64,000 nt of DNA. Origin: a virus. The notes below the pieces were generated by a model. It was not told where the DNA came from. It worked only from the letters and a program-made list of their open reading frames with translations, and did not search any database. The stretch is from IMG/VR virus record IMGVR_UViG_3300025889_000075, positions 91,132-155,131 of that record; one strand, 5' to 3'. Shown piece after piece: positions 17,734 to 26,165 of this stretch. Both the position numbers and the translations under genes were made by a program. Positions within the stretch are counted from its first letter, which is position 1, and each line of letters begins with the position of its first letter.

Positions 17734-18255
17734 ATGGCATTAACAACAAACATTAATTACCTGCAACCTACTGGGTTTGGTATCACGATTAATCGTGAAA
17801 ACTATCCAAACCTTGAATATTTTGCGCAGGCAGTTTATCATCCAACTGTTAATGTTTCTGGCGTAGAATTACCCGTTAGAAGAACTCGTCTTGCTTTTCC
17901 TGGTGATAATATCTCGTTTGGAGATCTTAACGTTACTTTCTTAATTGACGAAGATATGAACTCGTATACTGAAATGTATAATTGGTTGGTTCGTATTATT
18001 CAAAAAAACAACACTACATCATTTAAAGGTATTAGTCTTGGAGGTTTCGATGAAGAAACTATTACAGAAATTCCAACAGAGTGTGACATCACAGTATCAA
18101 TGCTTACTTCTTCGAACAACCCTAATAAGAGAATACGATATTATAATGCCTTTCCTACCTCTATTAGCGATATTGAAATGACAGCGACTCAAACTGACAT
18201 CACACCACTTGTTTTCACATCATCATTTAGATTTGCTTATTTCGAAATAGTATAG
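17734..18255 (+). CDS. Tail completion protein, gp3-like (tentative)
   Basis: The 173-residue product (R-E-N-Y-P-N-L-E-Y-F-A-Q, R-R-T-R-L-A-F-P-G-D, F-L-I-D-E-D-M-N-S-Y) follows the capsid region and precedes uvsY and uvsW. That is where relatives carry gp3, the tail-tube terminator (T4 gp3 is about 176 residues). The pattern is also compatible with a tail-tube-fold protein of the gp19/gp54 type. It is 3 nt after the kelch-like gene and probably shares its late transcript. I am sure it is a conserved virion-type gene and less sure which one. Confidence 0.55.
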   Translation: MALTTNINYLQPTGFGITINRENYPNLEYFAQAVYHPTVNVSGVELPVRRTRLAFPGDNISFGDLNVTFLIDEDMNSYTEMYNWLVRIIQKNNTTSFKGISLGGFDEETITEIPTECDITVSMLTSSNNPNKRIRYYNAFPTSISDIEMTATQTDITPLVFTSSFRFAYFEIV

Positions 18256-18285
18256 TATACTAACTCTTTTGACTGAAATTACATT

Positions 18286-18729
18286 ATGAACCTGAATAAA
18301 ATCCTCGAAGAGTGGAAAGAAGATTCACAACTAGAATCTAACTACCTTGACGAATCTTCTAGATTGACTCCTTTTCTTCATTCTAAATATCTAGAACTGC
18401 TTTCTAATGCTAAGTTACAATTAAAACAGGCAGAGTATAAACAGAAATCATTAATGAAAAAGAAATGGTTATGGTATAATGGTAAACTGAGTCAGCAAGA
18501 AGTTGAAGAACTCGGGTGGGACCCAGACCCATTTGATGGTCTTAAAATACTTAAAGGCGAGATGGAACATTATGTTAATGCTGATCCAGAGCTCGTTGAA
18601 TCGCAAGCGAAAATAGATTACCTTACTACTGTAATAGATACATTGAAAGAAATACTTTCTCATATAACATGGCGCCATCAAACAATTAAGAACATGATTG
18701 ATTGGCGTAAGTTTGAATCAGGCGTTTAA
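18286..18729 (+). CDS. uvsY: Recombination mediator UvsY
   Basis: The 147-residue product matches UvsY in length (T4: 137) and pattern. It has an N-terminal helix with D-S-Q-L, a L-H-S-K-Y-L-E-L-L segment, a K-K-K-W-L-W-Y-N-G-K region, a central L-K-G-E-M-E-H-Y-V-N-A-D-P-E-L block, and an I-K-N-M-I-D-W-R-K-F-E-S-G C-terminus. UvsY loads UvsX recombinase on gp32-coated single strands. It overlaps uvsW by one base, so both recombination genes are translated together. Confidence 0.82.
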   Translation: MNLNKILEEWKEDSQLESNYLDESSRLTPFLHSKYLELLSNAKLQLKQAEYKQKSLMKKKWLWYNGKLSQQEVEELGWDPDPFDGLKILKGEMEHYVNADPELVESQAKIDYLTTVIDTLKEILSHITWRHQTIKNMIDWRKFESGV

Positions 18730-20210
18730 TGGAAACCATAGAAACAACACTGAAAGATTATAGCATGATTCGCGTGAATTGTTCTAGCGGTATTGCTCAA
18801 GAACTTTCAGATTATTTTTGTTTCTTTGTTCCTGGTTATAAGTTTATGCCAGCGTATCGCCGTAAAGTTTGGGACGGTAAGATACGTTTATTTAATCGAA
18901 CCAACGGCGAGATTAGTGCAGGTCTTTTCTGGCAGATTAAAAAGTTTGCTATGGAAAGAGGATATGGCGTTTCTGTTAAAGAAACAAAATATGGTTTACC
19001 AAACGATCAAAATAAAGTAAATCATATTGAACTACTCAAAAGCATTTCTCAGTTCGAGAACTTACCTTTCCTACCGCGCGATTATCAGTATGACGCAATA
19101 ACCCACGCAATAGAAAAGAAACGTGCAGTTCTAGTTTCTCCGACGGGTTCAGGTAAATCGTTTATAATCTATTTGTTAATGCGTTGGTTCCTTGAACATA
19201 ACGAAGATCAGAAAGTTTTAATCGTGGTGCCGACTACAGGACTCGTACAACAGATGTATTCTGACTTTGACGAGTACGGGTTTGATTCAGAGACTCATTG
19301 CCACCAGATTTATTCTGGTAAAGATAAAGACACCGACAAAAGAATTATCATTACAACCTGGCAATCTGTTTATAAACTCAGCGGTAAGTGGTTTGAAAAC
19401 ATTGGCGTCATATTCGGCGACGAGTGTCATGGATTTAAAGCGAAGTCTTTATCTTCTATTATGAATAAAGCGATTAATGCTGAGTATCGTTTTGGTACAA
19501 CAGGTACGCTCGACGGAACTCAAACACACAAAATGGTTTTAGAAGGTTTATTTGGTCCTGTTTATAAAGTAACAACAACTGCTAAACTGCAGAAAGAAAA
19601 GAAACTTGCAGACCTAAATATTGATATCATACAACTTACTTATCCTAAGGAAGTATGCGATGGATTCGAAAATAAAACGTATCAAGAAGAAATTGATTTC
19701 TTGGTGGGTCATAGAGGTCGCAATTTATTTATTCGCAATCTATGCTGTAGTTTGGATGGCAACACTCTTGTCTTATTTAATTTGGTAGATAAACACGGTA
19801 AGGTATTAAGAGATTTAATCGAAGACAAACTAGAAACCAAAAGAAAATTATTTTATGTATCTGGCGAAACTAAATCAAGCGATAGAGAATATGTTAGAAA
19901 AATTGTCGAAACTCAAACCGACGCAGTGGTTATCGCATCCTTGGGCACCTTTTCTACTGGGATTAATATTAGGAATTTGCATAATATCATTTTTGCATCT
20001 CCTTCAAAATCTCAAATCAGAGTATTACAGTCAATCGGACGTGGGTTGCGAGTGTCGGAAGATGGTCGCGAAACAAAACTCTACGATATTGCCGATGACT
20101 TACGATCAAAAGGGAAACCAAATTTTACCTTGCAGCACAGCGCCGAAAGAATAAAAATATATAAGAATGAGAAGTTTAATTTTAAAGTTACCAGAGTAAA
20201 TATTTCATGA
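18729..20210 (+). CDS. uvsW: DNA/RNA helicase UvsW
   Basis: The 493-residue SF2 helicase remodels forks and R-loops and limits origin-dependent initiation late in T4 infection (T4 UvsW is about 502 residues). Motif I is S-P-T-G-S-G-K-S near residue 140 and motif II is G-D-E-C-H near 230. Motif III is T-G-T-L-D-G, and motif VI is Q-S-I-G-R-G-L-R near 440. An N-terminal substrate-binding region (residues 1-100) contains Y-R-R-K-V-W-D-G-K-I-R-L-F-N. It overlaps the next gene by 4 nt. Confidence 0.93.
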   Translation: METIETTLKDYSMIRVNCSSGIAQELSDYFCFFVPGYKFMPAYRRKVWDGKIRLFNRTNGEISAGLFWQIKKFAMERGYGVSVKETKYGLPNDQNKVNHIELLKSISQFENLPFLPRDYQYDAITHAIEKKRAVLVSPTGSGKSFIIYLLMRWFLEHNEDQKVLIVVPTTGLVQQMYSDFDEYGFDSETHCHQIYSGKDKDTDKRIIITTWQSVYKLSGKWFENIGVIFGDECHGFKAKSLSSIMNKAINAEYRFGTTGTLDGTQTHKMVLEGLFGPVYKVTTTAKLQKEKKLADLNIDIIQLTYPKEVCDGFENKTYQEEIDFLVGHRGRNLFIRNLCCSLDGNTLVLFNLVDKHGKVLRDLIEDKLETKRKLFYVSGETKSSDREYVRKIVETQTDAVVIASLGTFSTGINIRNLHNIIFASPSKSQIRVLQSIGRGLRVSEDGRETKLYDIADDLRSKGKPNFTLQHSAERIKIYKNEKFNFKVTRVNIS

Positions 20211-20608
20211 CAATAAGACAAATAAAATTTACGAACGGTGAAGAAATACTTTGCAATGTTATGGAATGGGATGATGAACTTCTCGTTAAAGATGCTATGC
20301 GTATTGAAGCAGTAGGTAGGGGTAATCAAAAGTTTTATGTTTTTCGCCCTTGGTTACATTATCAAGAAAGTCCTTATAATATTATTTCTATTCAGAGCGA
20401 ACACATAACTGCAGTTGCTGATCCTAACACTCATTTAAAAGATCAGTATTTTGATGCTGTACATGATATGCACGACACCGATGAAGAAAGAAACCAATAT
20501 TATTTGGCAGAGAGAATGCAGAAATTAAGTGAGATCGCAGGTTCGATAGCAAACGCACAAGCGTTAGATTCTGCTAAAAATAATATAATTCAGTTCCCAA
20601 GAAATTAG
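20207..20608 (+). CDS. Conserved hypothetical protein following UvsW (Sm-like pattern)
   Basis: The 133-residue product begins with I-K-F-T-N-G-E-E-I-L-C-N-V and later F-R-P-W-L-H-Y. This is a beta-strand pattern like small Sm-type barrels, with a helical C-terminus (Y-L-A-E-R-M-Q-K-L). Similar genes follow uvsW in other marine T4-like phages. The ATGA overlap with uvsW suggests coupled translation and a role in recombination or RNA metabolism, but the function is not known. Confidence 0.65.
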   Translation: MTIRQIKFTNGEEILCNVMEWDDELLVKDAMRIEAVGRGNQKFYVFRPWLHYQESPYNIISIQSEHITAVADPNTHLKDQYFDAVHDMHDTDEERNQYYLAERMQKLSEIAGSIANAQALDSAKNNIIQFPRN

Positions 20609-20668
20609 TATGATCCTCCGGCAACCGCTAAGCTCTTATTCTACTGAATTTTTTTAATAAAAGCAACC

Positions 20669-20697
20669 TTTTTTACAAATTAAATTTATAGTATAAT
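20669..20697 (+). promoter_or_regulatory. Possible host-type promoter before gp55
   Basis: A perfect TATAAT lies at 20692-20697, 18 nt before the gp55 start. The upstream hexamer at 17-bp spacing is TTTTTT, and TTTACA occurs only at a short 14-bp spacing. This is weaker than the other promoters here but fits the need for separate sigma-factor expression. The rest of the 107-nt gap shows no other element. Confidence 0.4.
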
Positions 20698-20715
20698 TTT
20701 CTATTTGAGGCAATT

Positions 20716-21306
20716 ATGAAACCAAGTGAAAAACCCCATTACGTTAACAACGCAGAATTTTCTGCAGCAGTCGTAAAGTACGTAAGTTCTGCTAACCAAG
20801 CGAAAGAGAATAATGAACCTAAGCCAATCATTCCTGACTATGTGGCAAGATGTTTCCTTAAAATTGCTGAAGGGTTGTCACACAAAGCAAACTTTGTTCG
20901 TTATACCTATCGCGAAGAAATGGTTATGGATGCAGTAGAGAACTGCCTCAAAGCAATTGAGAATTATAATCTGGAAACTGCAACCAGGACAGGTAAACCA
21001 AATGCTTTCGCATATTTTACCCAGATTGCTTGGTATGCATTTTTACGAAGAATTCAAAAAGAAAAGAAACAGCAAGATATCAAATTAAAGTATCTCGCTG
21101 AGTCGGGTTTAGAGCTTCTTGTTTCTGAGGAGATAGATAATGATGAAGCATCAAGACAAACCCAAGCATTTGTTGATGAATTAAGACAAAGAATCGATGT
21201 TGTCAAAGAACACGATAACCAATTTACTCAATATGTCAAAGAAGAAAAAACTAGAAGAAGAACGAGACACGCGGACTCTGACTTAACCGAATTCTTGGTG
21301 AATTAA
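20716..21306 (+). CDS. 55: Late-transcription sigma factor gp55
   Basis: The 196-residue product is the T4-type late sigma factor that recognises TATAAATA boxes with gp45 and gp33 (T4 gp55 is 185 residues). Sigma region 2-like features are visible: Y-R-E-E-M-V-M-D-A-V-E-N-C-L-K-A-I-E-N-Y near residue 75, and F-A-Y-F-T-Q-I-A-W-Y-A-F-L-R-R-I near 105. The C-terminal tail S-D-L-T-E-F-L-V-N fits the clamp-binding peptide known for T4 gp55. A GAGGCA ribosome site precedes the ATG. Confidence 0.9.
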   Translation: MKPSEKPHYVNNAEFSAAVVKYVSSANQAKENNEPKPIIPDYVARCFLKIAEGLSHKANFVRYTYREEMVMDAVENCLKAIENYNLETATRTGKPNAFAYFTQIAWYAFLRRIQKEKKQQDIKLKYLAESGLELLVSEEIDNDEASRQTQAFVDELRQRIDVVKEHDNQFTQYVKEEKTRRRTRHADSDLTEFLVN

Positions 21307-21464
21307 TGAAACTCTGGACGATCTGGAAATATGCTCTTGGTGGATTCTCAGACGATAAGACCGAACCTTACGATGATTATGTTGCTTTACTTCGAACAGT
21401 AATTGTTGGAGTAAACTTCATGACTTGTTTTTTTATTATGGCAAACGTGGTGCATAACTGGTGA
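21306..21464 (+). CDS. Small membrane protein between gp55 and gp47
   Basis: This 52-residue protein begins M-K-L-W-T-I-W-K-Y-A-L-G and has an amphipathic start with D-D-K-T-E-P-Y. One hydrophobic helix (about residues 30-47) precedes the end H-N-W. Its ATG overlaps the gp55 stop, and its stop overlaps the GTG start of gp47, so it sits tightly in the operon. I recall similar proteins in other marine T4-like phages. The function is unknown; a membrane anchor role is only a guess. Confidence 0.7.
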   Translation: MKLWTIWKYALGGFSDDKTEPYDDYVALLRTVIVGVNFMTCFFIMANVVHNW

Positions 21465-22516
21465 AAATAGCAATACTAAACGATACTCATTGTGGTATAC
21501 GAAACTCTTCTGAAATCTTTATGGATTATCAGGAAAAGTTTTATAGAGATGTGTTCTTTCCGTTTTTAAAAGAAAACGATATTAAGAAAATTATTCATCT
21601 GGGAGATTATTATGAAAACAGGACTTCGATCAATTTTAAAGCACTTAATCACAATCGTAGGATATTCCTTGACGTTCTTAGGGATATGCATATTCACATG
21701 GATATTATTCCTGGGAATCACGATGTCTACTACAAAAACACCAATAAACTAAATGCGTTGAAAGAACTTCTTGGTCATTATATGAACGAGGTTCGTATTA
21801 TTGAGAAACCAACCGTAGAACAATATGACAGCCTAAAGATAGCGTTAATCCCCTGGATTAATCCAGACAATGAAGAAGAAACAGTTCAGTTTATTAATAA
21901 TTGCACTGCTGATGTTGTTGGAGCACACTTAGAATTATTTGGGTTCGAAATGCAAAAAGGCGTGTCGTGTCCAGCGGGTATGGATCATTCGTTATTTTCC
22001 CGTTTCGAAGCAGTTCTCTCAGGTCATTTTCATACTAAGTCACAGAACGATAATGTTCATTATCTTGGTTCTCAGATGCAGTTCTTTTGGTCAGATTGCG
22101 ACGATAGAAAATACTTTCATGTTCTTGATACTGAAACTCGTGAACTTCAAGCAGTTGAGAACCCAATAACAATATTTGAAAAAATTTATTATGACGATAA
22201 CAAATCAGCGCTGACTAATTTATCGCACCTAGATGATAAGTTTGTTAAATTGATTGTTGTTAATAAATCAAACCCAGTAGAATTTGAGAAATTTGTTGAT
22301 AAAATAAACGCTAGAAAAATATTTGGTTTACAAATCGTTGAGAATTTTCAAGATTTTTCAGGATCAAATGTGCTCGACGATAAAATATCAGTTGAAAACA
22401 CTGAAACTTTATTATATACTTACATTGATGCAGTTGATACTGATCTTGACAAAGATAGAATTAAATCTGATGTAAGGCGTTTGATGATTGAAGCACAAAC
22501 TATGGAGATTGCGTGA
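21461..22516 (+). CDS. 47: Recombination nuclease subunit gp47 (Mre11-like)
   Basis: The 351-residue product is the metallophosphoesterase subunit of the gp46/gp47 nuclease, equivalent to SbcD/Mre11 (T4 gp47 is 339 residues). Metal-binding motifs are visible in order: N-D-T-H-C-G near residue 7, G-D-Y-Y-E-N near 47, P-G-N-H-D near 84, and G-H-F-H-T-K near 188. The GTG start overlaps the small gene upstream, and the end overlaps gp46 by 4 nt. The complex processes DNA ends for recombination-dependent replication and host DNA breakdown. Confidence 0.93.
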   Translation: MKIAILNDTHCGIRNSSEIFMDYQEKFYRDVFFPFLKENDIKKIIHLGDYYENRTSINFKALNHNRRIFLDVLRDMHIHMDIIPGNHDVYYKNTNKLNALKELLGHYMNEVRIIEKPTVEQYDSLKIALIPWINPDNEEETVQFINNCTADVVGAHLELFGFEMQKGVSCPAGMDHSLFSRFEAVLSGHFHTKSQNDNVHYLGSQMQFFWSDCDDRKYFHVLDTETRELQAVENPITIFEKIYYDDNKSALTNLSHLDDKFVKLIVVNKSNPVEFEKFVDKINARKIFGLQIVENFQDFSGSNVLDDKISVENTETLLYTYIDAVDTDLDKDRIKSDVRRLMIEAQTMEIA

Positions 22517-24219
22517 TAGTTTTTAATAAACTACGGTTCAAAAATTTTCTTTCCTCTGGCGATAACTTTGTAGAACTAGAACTTAGCAAGTCAAACTCTA
22601 CGCTAATTGTAGGACAAAACGGCGCGGGTAAGTCGACAATGCTTGACGCGTTGTCTTTTGCTTTGTTTGGAAAAGCACATCGCAATGTTAATAAACCACA
22701 GTTAATTAATAGTATTAATAATAAAAACTGTTTGGTTGAGGTTGAGTTTACTGTATTTGGGCAACAATTTAAGATTGTTCGTGGTTTAAAACCAACGATA
22801 TTTGAGATATGGAAAAATAATGAATTAATTAATCAGGATTCTCATAATAAAGAGTATCAAAAAATACTTGAACAAAACATTCTGAAATTAAATCATAAAT
22901 CATTCCATCAAGTTGTAGTATTGGGAAGTTCATCGTTTATACCTTTTATGCAATTACCGTCTCACATTCGGAGAGAGGTAATTGAAGATATACTAGATAT
23001 TAACGTGTTCTCAAAAATGAATACTATCCTCAAAGAGCAAACAGCAAAGTTGAAGGATAATATTTTAAATAATTCGCACGACCTTGAAATCGTACAAACT
23101 AAAATAGACGCACAGAAGAAACATATCTGTGAGTTAGAAAAAATCTCTGAATCTGCGAAAAGGGAAAAAGAAACTGAACTCAAAGAGCAGCAAGCAGAGT
23201 TGGCCCGCCTTGAGAGTGAGTTCGAGGGTATACAAACAGAAATCCTAGATGAACTGAATGTTAACCTGAACAAACTTGGTAAGAAAAAAATGGAGTTCGA
23301 GAAATATCAATTTCAATTCGAACAAAAGATTAAGAAGTTTGACAAGGATATATTATTCTATGAGGAGAACGATACCTGCCCGACTTGTGACCAGGAAATT
23401 ACAGAACTTACTAAGGAAAACAAAGTTACTGAGAGCAAAGATAAAAAACAAGAGATTATTAATGCTTCAAATGATCTCACCACCCAACTCCAAACGCTAC
23501 AAGTTTCGATTGATGAAGTCCAGACCAAATATCTTGAAGAGAATAATCGAATCGATGATGCGAAAATGGTACAAGAGAAAATTAGTTGGGCAAAGAAAAG
23601 AGTTAATTCTTTACAGAGTGACGTTTCCGAACTCTCGACAGGTATGGATAGCATGTCAACCGCACGAGATACACTTGAGAGTCTCAGAAATACGAAGGAA
23701 ATACATACAACCGAAAGACTCAAACTCGCTGAAGAAAGAGAGTACAATTCAGTAATTACTACCTTACTAAAAGATACTGGAATCAAGACAAAGATTATTA
23801 AACAGTATTTACCTGTTATAAATAAACTCACAAATCAATATCTACAAATTTTAGATTTTTATGTACACTTTGATCTAGACGAATCATTCAAAGAAACTAT
23901 TCGCTCGCGACACCGCGATGCTTTTTCTTATGATTCTTTCAGCGAGGGTGAAAAACAACGTATCGATCTTGCTCTGCTTTTTACCTGGCGTCAAATCGCT
24001 AAGATGAAGAACAGCGTTGCTACTAATCTGTTAATCCTCGACGAAACGTTTGACTCATCCCTAGACGCAGACGGTGTTGAGAATCTAATGAAGATATTAG
24101 ATACATTAGATAACACAACGAATGTGTTTGTTATCTCTCACAAAGGTGAACTTCTTGACAATAAGTTCGATCGTAAGATTGAGTTTGTTAAGGCGAAGAA
24201 TTTCAGCAAGGTCGCTTGA
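22513..24219 (+). CDS. 46: Recombination nuclease subunit gp46 (Rad50-like)
   Basis: The 568-residue product is the SMC-like ATPase partner of gp47 (T4 gp46 is 560 residues). Walker A is G-Q-N-G-A-G-K-S near residue 35, a long coiled coil spans about residues 170-430, and the zinc hook C-P-T-C lies near residue 294. The C-terminal signature F-S-E-G-E-K-Q-R-I-D and Walker B L-L-I-L-D-E-T-F-D complete the ATPase. It starts with GTG in a GTGA overlap with gp47. Confidence 0.93.
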   Translation: MIVFNKLRFKNFLSSGDNFVELELSKSNSTLIVGQNGAGKSTMLDALSFALFGKAHRNVNKPQLINSINNKNCLVEVEFTVFGQQFKIVRGLKPTIFEIWKNNELINQDSHNKEYQKILEQNILKLNHKSFHQVVVLGSSSFIPFMQLPSHIRREVIEDILDINVFSKMNTILKEQTAKLKDNILNNSHDLEIVQTKIDAQKKHICELEKISESAKREKETELKEQQAELARLESEFEGIQTEILDELNVNLNKLGKKKMEFEKYQFQFEQKIKKFDKDILFYEENDTCPTCDQEITELTKENKVTESKDKKQEIINASNDLTTQLQTLQVSIDEVQTKYLEENNRIDDAKMVQEKISWAKKRVNSLQSDVSELSTGMDSMSTARDTLESLRNTKEIHTTERLKLAEEREYNSVITTLLKDTGIKTKIIKQYLPVINKLTNQYLQILDFYVHFDLDESFKETIRSRHRDAFSYDSFSEGEKQRIDLALLFTWRQIAKMKNSVATNLLILDETFDSSLDADGVENLMKILDTLDNTTNVFVISHKGELLDNKFDRKIEFVKAKNFSKVA

Positions 24220-24244
24220 TTATTCTTCTTAAATATAATATAAT
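24216..24244 (+). promoter_or_regulatory. Host sigma70-type promoter for gp45
   Basis: TTGATT at 24216-24221 and TATAAT at 24239-24244 are separated by exactly 17 nt. The -35 box overlaps the gp46 stop codon. The -10 box ends 27 nt before the gp45 ATG, leaving room for the AAAGGA ribosome site. Confidence 0.85.
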
Positions 24245-24271
24245 GCACTGAAATAAACAAAAGGATATATT

Positions 24272-24946
24272 ATGCAACTAAGTGAAAAGACTGTAGAGAT
24301 TCTGCGCAACTTTTCTTCTATTAACCCCAACGTTGTTATTAATGAAGGCAAAGTTGTTAAGACTATCTCAGAGGCGAAAAACGTTTTGAGTACAGCGGTG
24401 CTTGATGACGAGTTTCCATCTACATTTGGAATCTATGATCTCAACGAATTCCTAAGTGTTATCTCTTTGGTTGACGACGCTCGACTAAAGTTTGAGAGCA
24501 CACATGTCTTAATTGGTGATGGTAGCGGTAGATCACGAATCAAGTATTTTTATTCTGATCTTGATATGCTGACTAAACCCTCTAAAGATATTATAATGCC
24601 AGAGGCAGAAGTGAAGTTTGAACTTGATGAAGAAGTATTACGTCGGGTTAAAAAAGCATCTTCTGTTCTCGGACATACAGAGATGTCAGTCTCTGCTTCA
24701 AATGGTGTGATTAGTTTATCGGTAATTGACAACAACGACAAGACTTCCAACGTCTTTTCAATTGACGTCAACGGTACGGTAAACAGCGAGAATTTTAACT
24801 TCGTATTTAACATTAGTAATCTTAAGATGATTGATGGTAATTATGATGTTTCAATTTCCTCTAAATTAATTTCGCACTTTGTTAACAAAGAAACCGCTAT
24901 CGAATATTGGGTAGCACTCGAAAAATCCAGTACGTACGGAGAATAA
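24272..24946 (+). CDS. 45: Sliding clamp gp45
   Basis: The 224-residue product is the trimeric processivity clamp, also needed for late transcription (T4 gp45 is 228 residues). The N-terminus (L-S-E-K-T-V-E-I-L-R-N-F-S-S-I-N-P) and L-N-E-F-L-S-V-I-S-L are family-specific, as is the C-terminal I-E-Y-W-V-A-L-E. It has its own promoter, fitting the large amounts needed. It is followed by a small gene and then the clamp loader gp44. Confidence 0.92.
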   Translation: MQLSEKTVEILRNFSSINPNVVINEGKVVKTISEAKNVLSTAVLDDEFPSTFGIYDLNEFLSVISLVDDARLKFESTHVLIGDGSGRSRIKYFYSDLDMLTKPSKDIIMPEAEVKFELDEEVLRRVKKASSVLGHTEMSVSASNGVISLSVIDNNDKTSNVFSIDVNGTVNSENFNFVFNISNLKMIDGNYDVSISSKLISHFVNKETAIEYWVALEKSSTYGE

Positions 24947-24948
24947 TT

Positions 24949-25176
24949 ATGTCGGACAATCAACAAATGATTGATCTCGCGAATCGAGTCACGCGCAGCA
25001 CTGTTGCTGTTATTGACACGATTGCAGCGCGAGGTGGTTTTAAAGGCGAAGAACTCGCCACGATTGGTCAATTACGTGACCAGTGTATTGCGTTAATCTC
25101 AGTAGTTGAGAACGCGCAAAATGCACCATTGAAAACGCCAGCACAGGAAGAAGCGGAAAAGAAAGAAAAGAAATAA
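24949..25176 (+). CDS. Small conserved protein between clamp and clamp loader
   Basis: The 75-residue product from ATG 24949 (M-S-D-N-Q-Q-M-I-D-L-A-N-R-V) is mostly helical, with a central G-G-F-K-G-E-E-L-A-T-I-G-Q-L-R-D-Q block and a lysine/glutamate-rich tail. The ORF extends upstream, but ATG 24949 gives the compact spacing and start expected. Comparable small genes sit between gp45 and gp44 in other marine T4-like phages. The function is unknown. Confidence 0.65.
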   Translation: MSDNQQMIDLANRVTRSTVAVIDTIAARGGFKGEELATIGQLRDQCIALISVVENAQNAPLKTPAQEEAEKKEKK

Positions 25177-25177
25177 C

Positions 25178-25206
25178 TTGATTACTCCACCTTGAACCTT
25201 TATTAT
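25178..25206 (+). promoter_or_regulatory. Host sigma70-type promoter for gp44
   Basis: TTGATT at 25178-25183 and TATTAT at 25201-25206 have a 17-nt spacer. The -10 box ends 20 nt before the gp44 ATG, with a GGAG site between. The arrangement mirrors the gp45 promoter. Confidence 0.75.
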
Positions 25207-25226
25207 ATTATGAAATGGAGTAAATC

Positions 25227-26165
25227 ATGTCTACTGACTTTCTTTGGGTCGAGAAATACCGACCCCGCAAAATAGAAGATACAATTCTTCCTGAATCCTT
25301 GAAGACTACATTCCGGAATATAGTCGACAAGGAAGAACTACCGAACATGCTTTTTACTGGTTCGGCGGGTCTTGGAAAAACAACTGTTGCTCGAGCAATC
25401 TGTGATGAACTTGGTTACGATTATATCGTGGTCAATGGATCAGAAGAAGGTAACATTGACACCTTGAGGGGTAAGATCAAGAGGTTCGCCTCTTCGATCT
25501 CCCTCACTGGTGACTTAAAGGTTGTTATCCTTGACGAAGCGGATTATCTTAATCCTCAATCAACTCAACCTGCTCTTCGTGCATTCATCGAAGAGTTTTC
25601 TCAGAACTGTCGATTTATTCTAACTTGTAACTTCAAGAACAGAATAATTGAACCGCTGCATTCTCGATGTGGTGTTTATGAATTCAATACTACTAAGAAA
25701 GAAATGCAGAGTCTCTGTGCTGATTTCTTTGTGCGATTGATTTACATTCTTGAGTCTGAACAAGTTGAATTTAACAAAGACCTAATCGCTCAGATGATTA
25801 TGAAACACGCTCCTGATTGGCGTCGAATCATATCCGAGTGTCAGCGCCACAGTATTGGTGGACAACTTACCACTGAGATTCTTTCTAACTCTATCGATAA
25901 GAACTTCGATACGCTATTTGAAATTCTTAAGACCAAAGAGTTTAAAAAGATGAGATCCTGGGTCGCTAATAACGTTGACCTAGATATGACTGTGGTTCTT
26001 CGTCATATATTTGACTCGATGTACGAGCGCGTAGAACCTGCTTCAATACCGCAATTGGTATTGATTATGGCAGACTATCAATATAAGAATGCGTTCGTTG
26101 CTGATCATGAACTTAACCTTGTTGCTTGTCTGACTGAGATTATGGCAAACGTGGAGGTTAAATGA
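25227..26165 (+). CDS. 44: Clamp loader large subunit gp44
   Basis: The 312-residue AAA+ ATPase loads gp45 onto primer ends together with gp62 (T4 gp44 is 319 residues). It shows W-V-E-K-Y-R-P at the N-terminus, Walker A G-S-A-G-L-G-K-T-T near residue 45 and Walker B V-I-L-D-E-A-D near 105. A sensor region with L-T-C-N and the S-R-C arginine-finger motif near 150 follow. It overlaps the epimerase gene by 4 nt, an unusual insertion between gp44 and gp62. Confidence 0.94.
   Translation: MSTDFLWVEKYRPRKIEDTILPESLKTTFRNIVDKEELPNMLFTGSAGLGKTTVARAICDELGYDYIVVNGSEEGNIDTLRGKIKRFASSISLTGDLKVVILDEADYLNPQSTQPALRAFIEEFSQNCRFILTCNFKNRIIEPLHSRCGVYEFNTTKKEMQSLCADFFVRLIYILESEQVEFNKDLIAQMIMKHAPDWRRIISECQRHSIGGQLTTEILSNSIDKNFDTLFEILKTKEFKKMRSWVANNVDLDMTVVLRHIFDSMYERVEPASIPQLVLIMADYQYKNAFVADHELNLVACLTEIMANVEVK

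Noticed and set aside
20609-20668. Possible terminator before the gp55 promoter
   Set aside because: There is a T-rich stretch but no convincing stem before it.
23276-23755. 159-codon + strand frame inside gp46
   Set aside because: It is a shadow of the coiled-coil part of gp46 in another frame, with R/K-rich random composition and no ribosome site.
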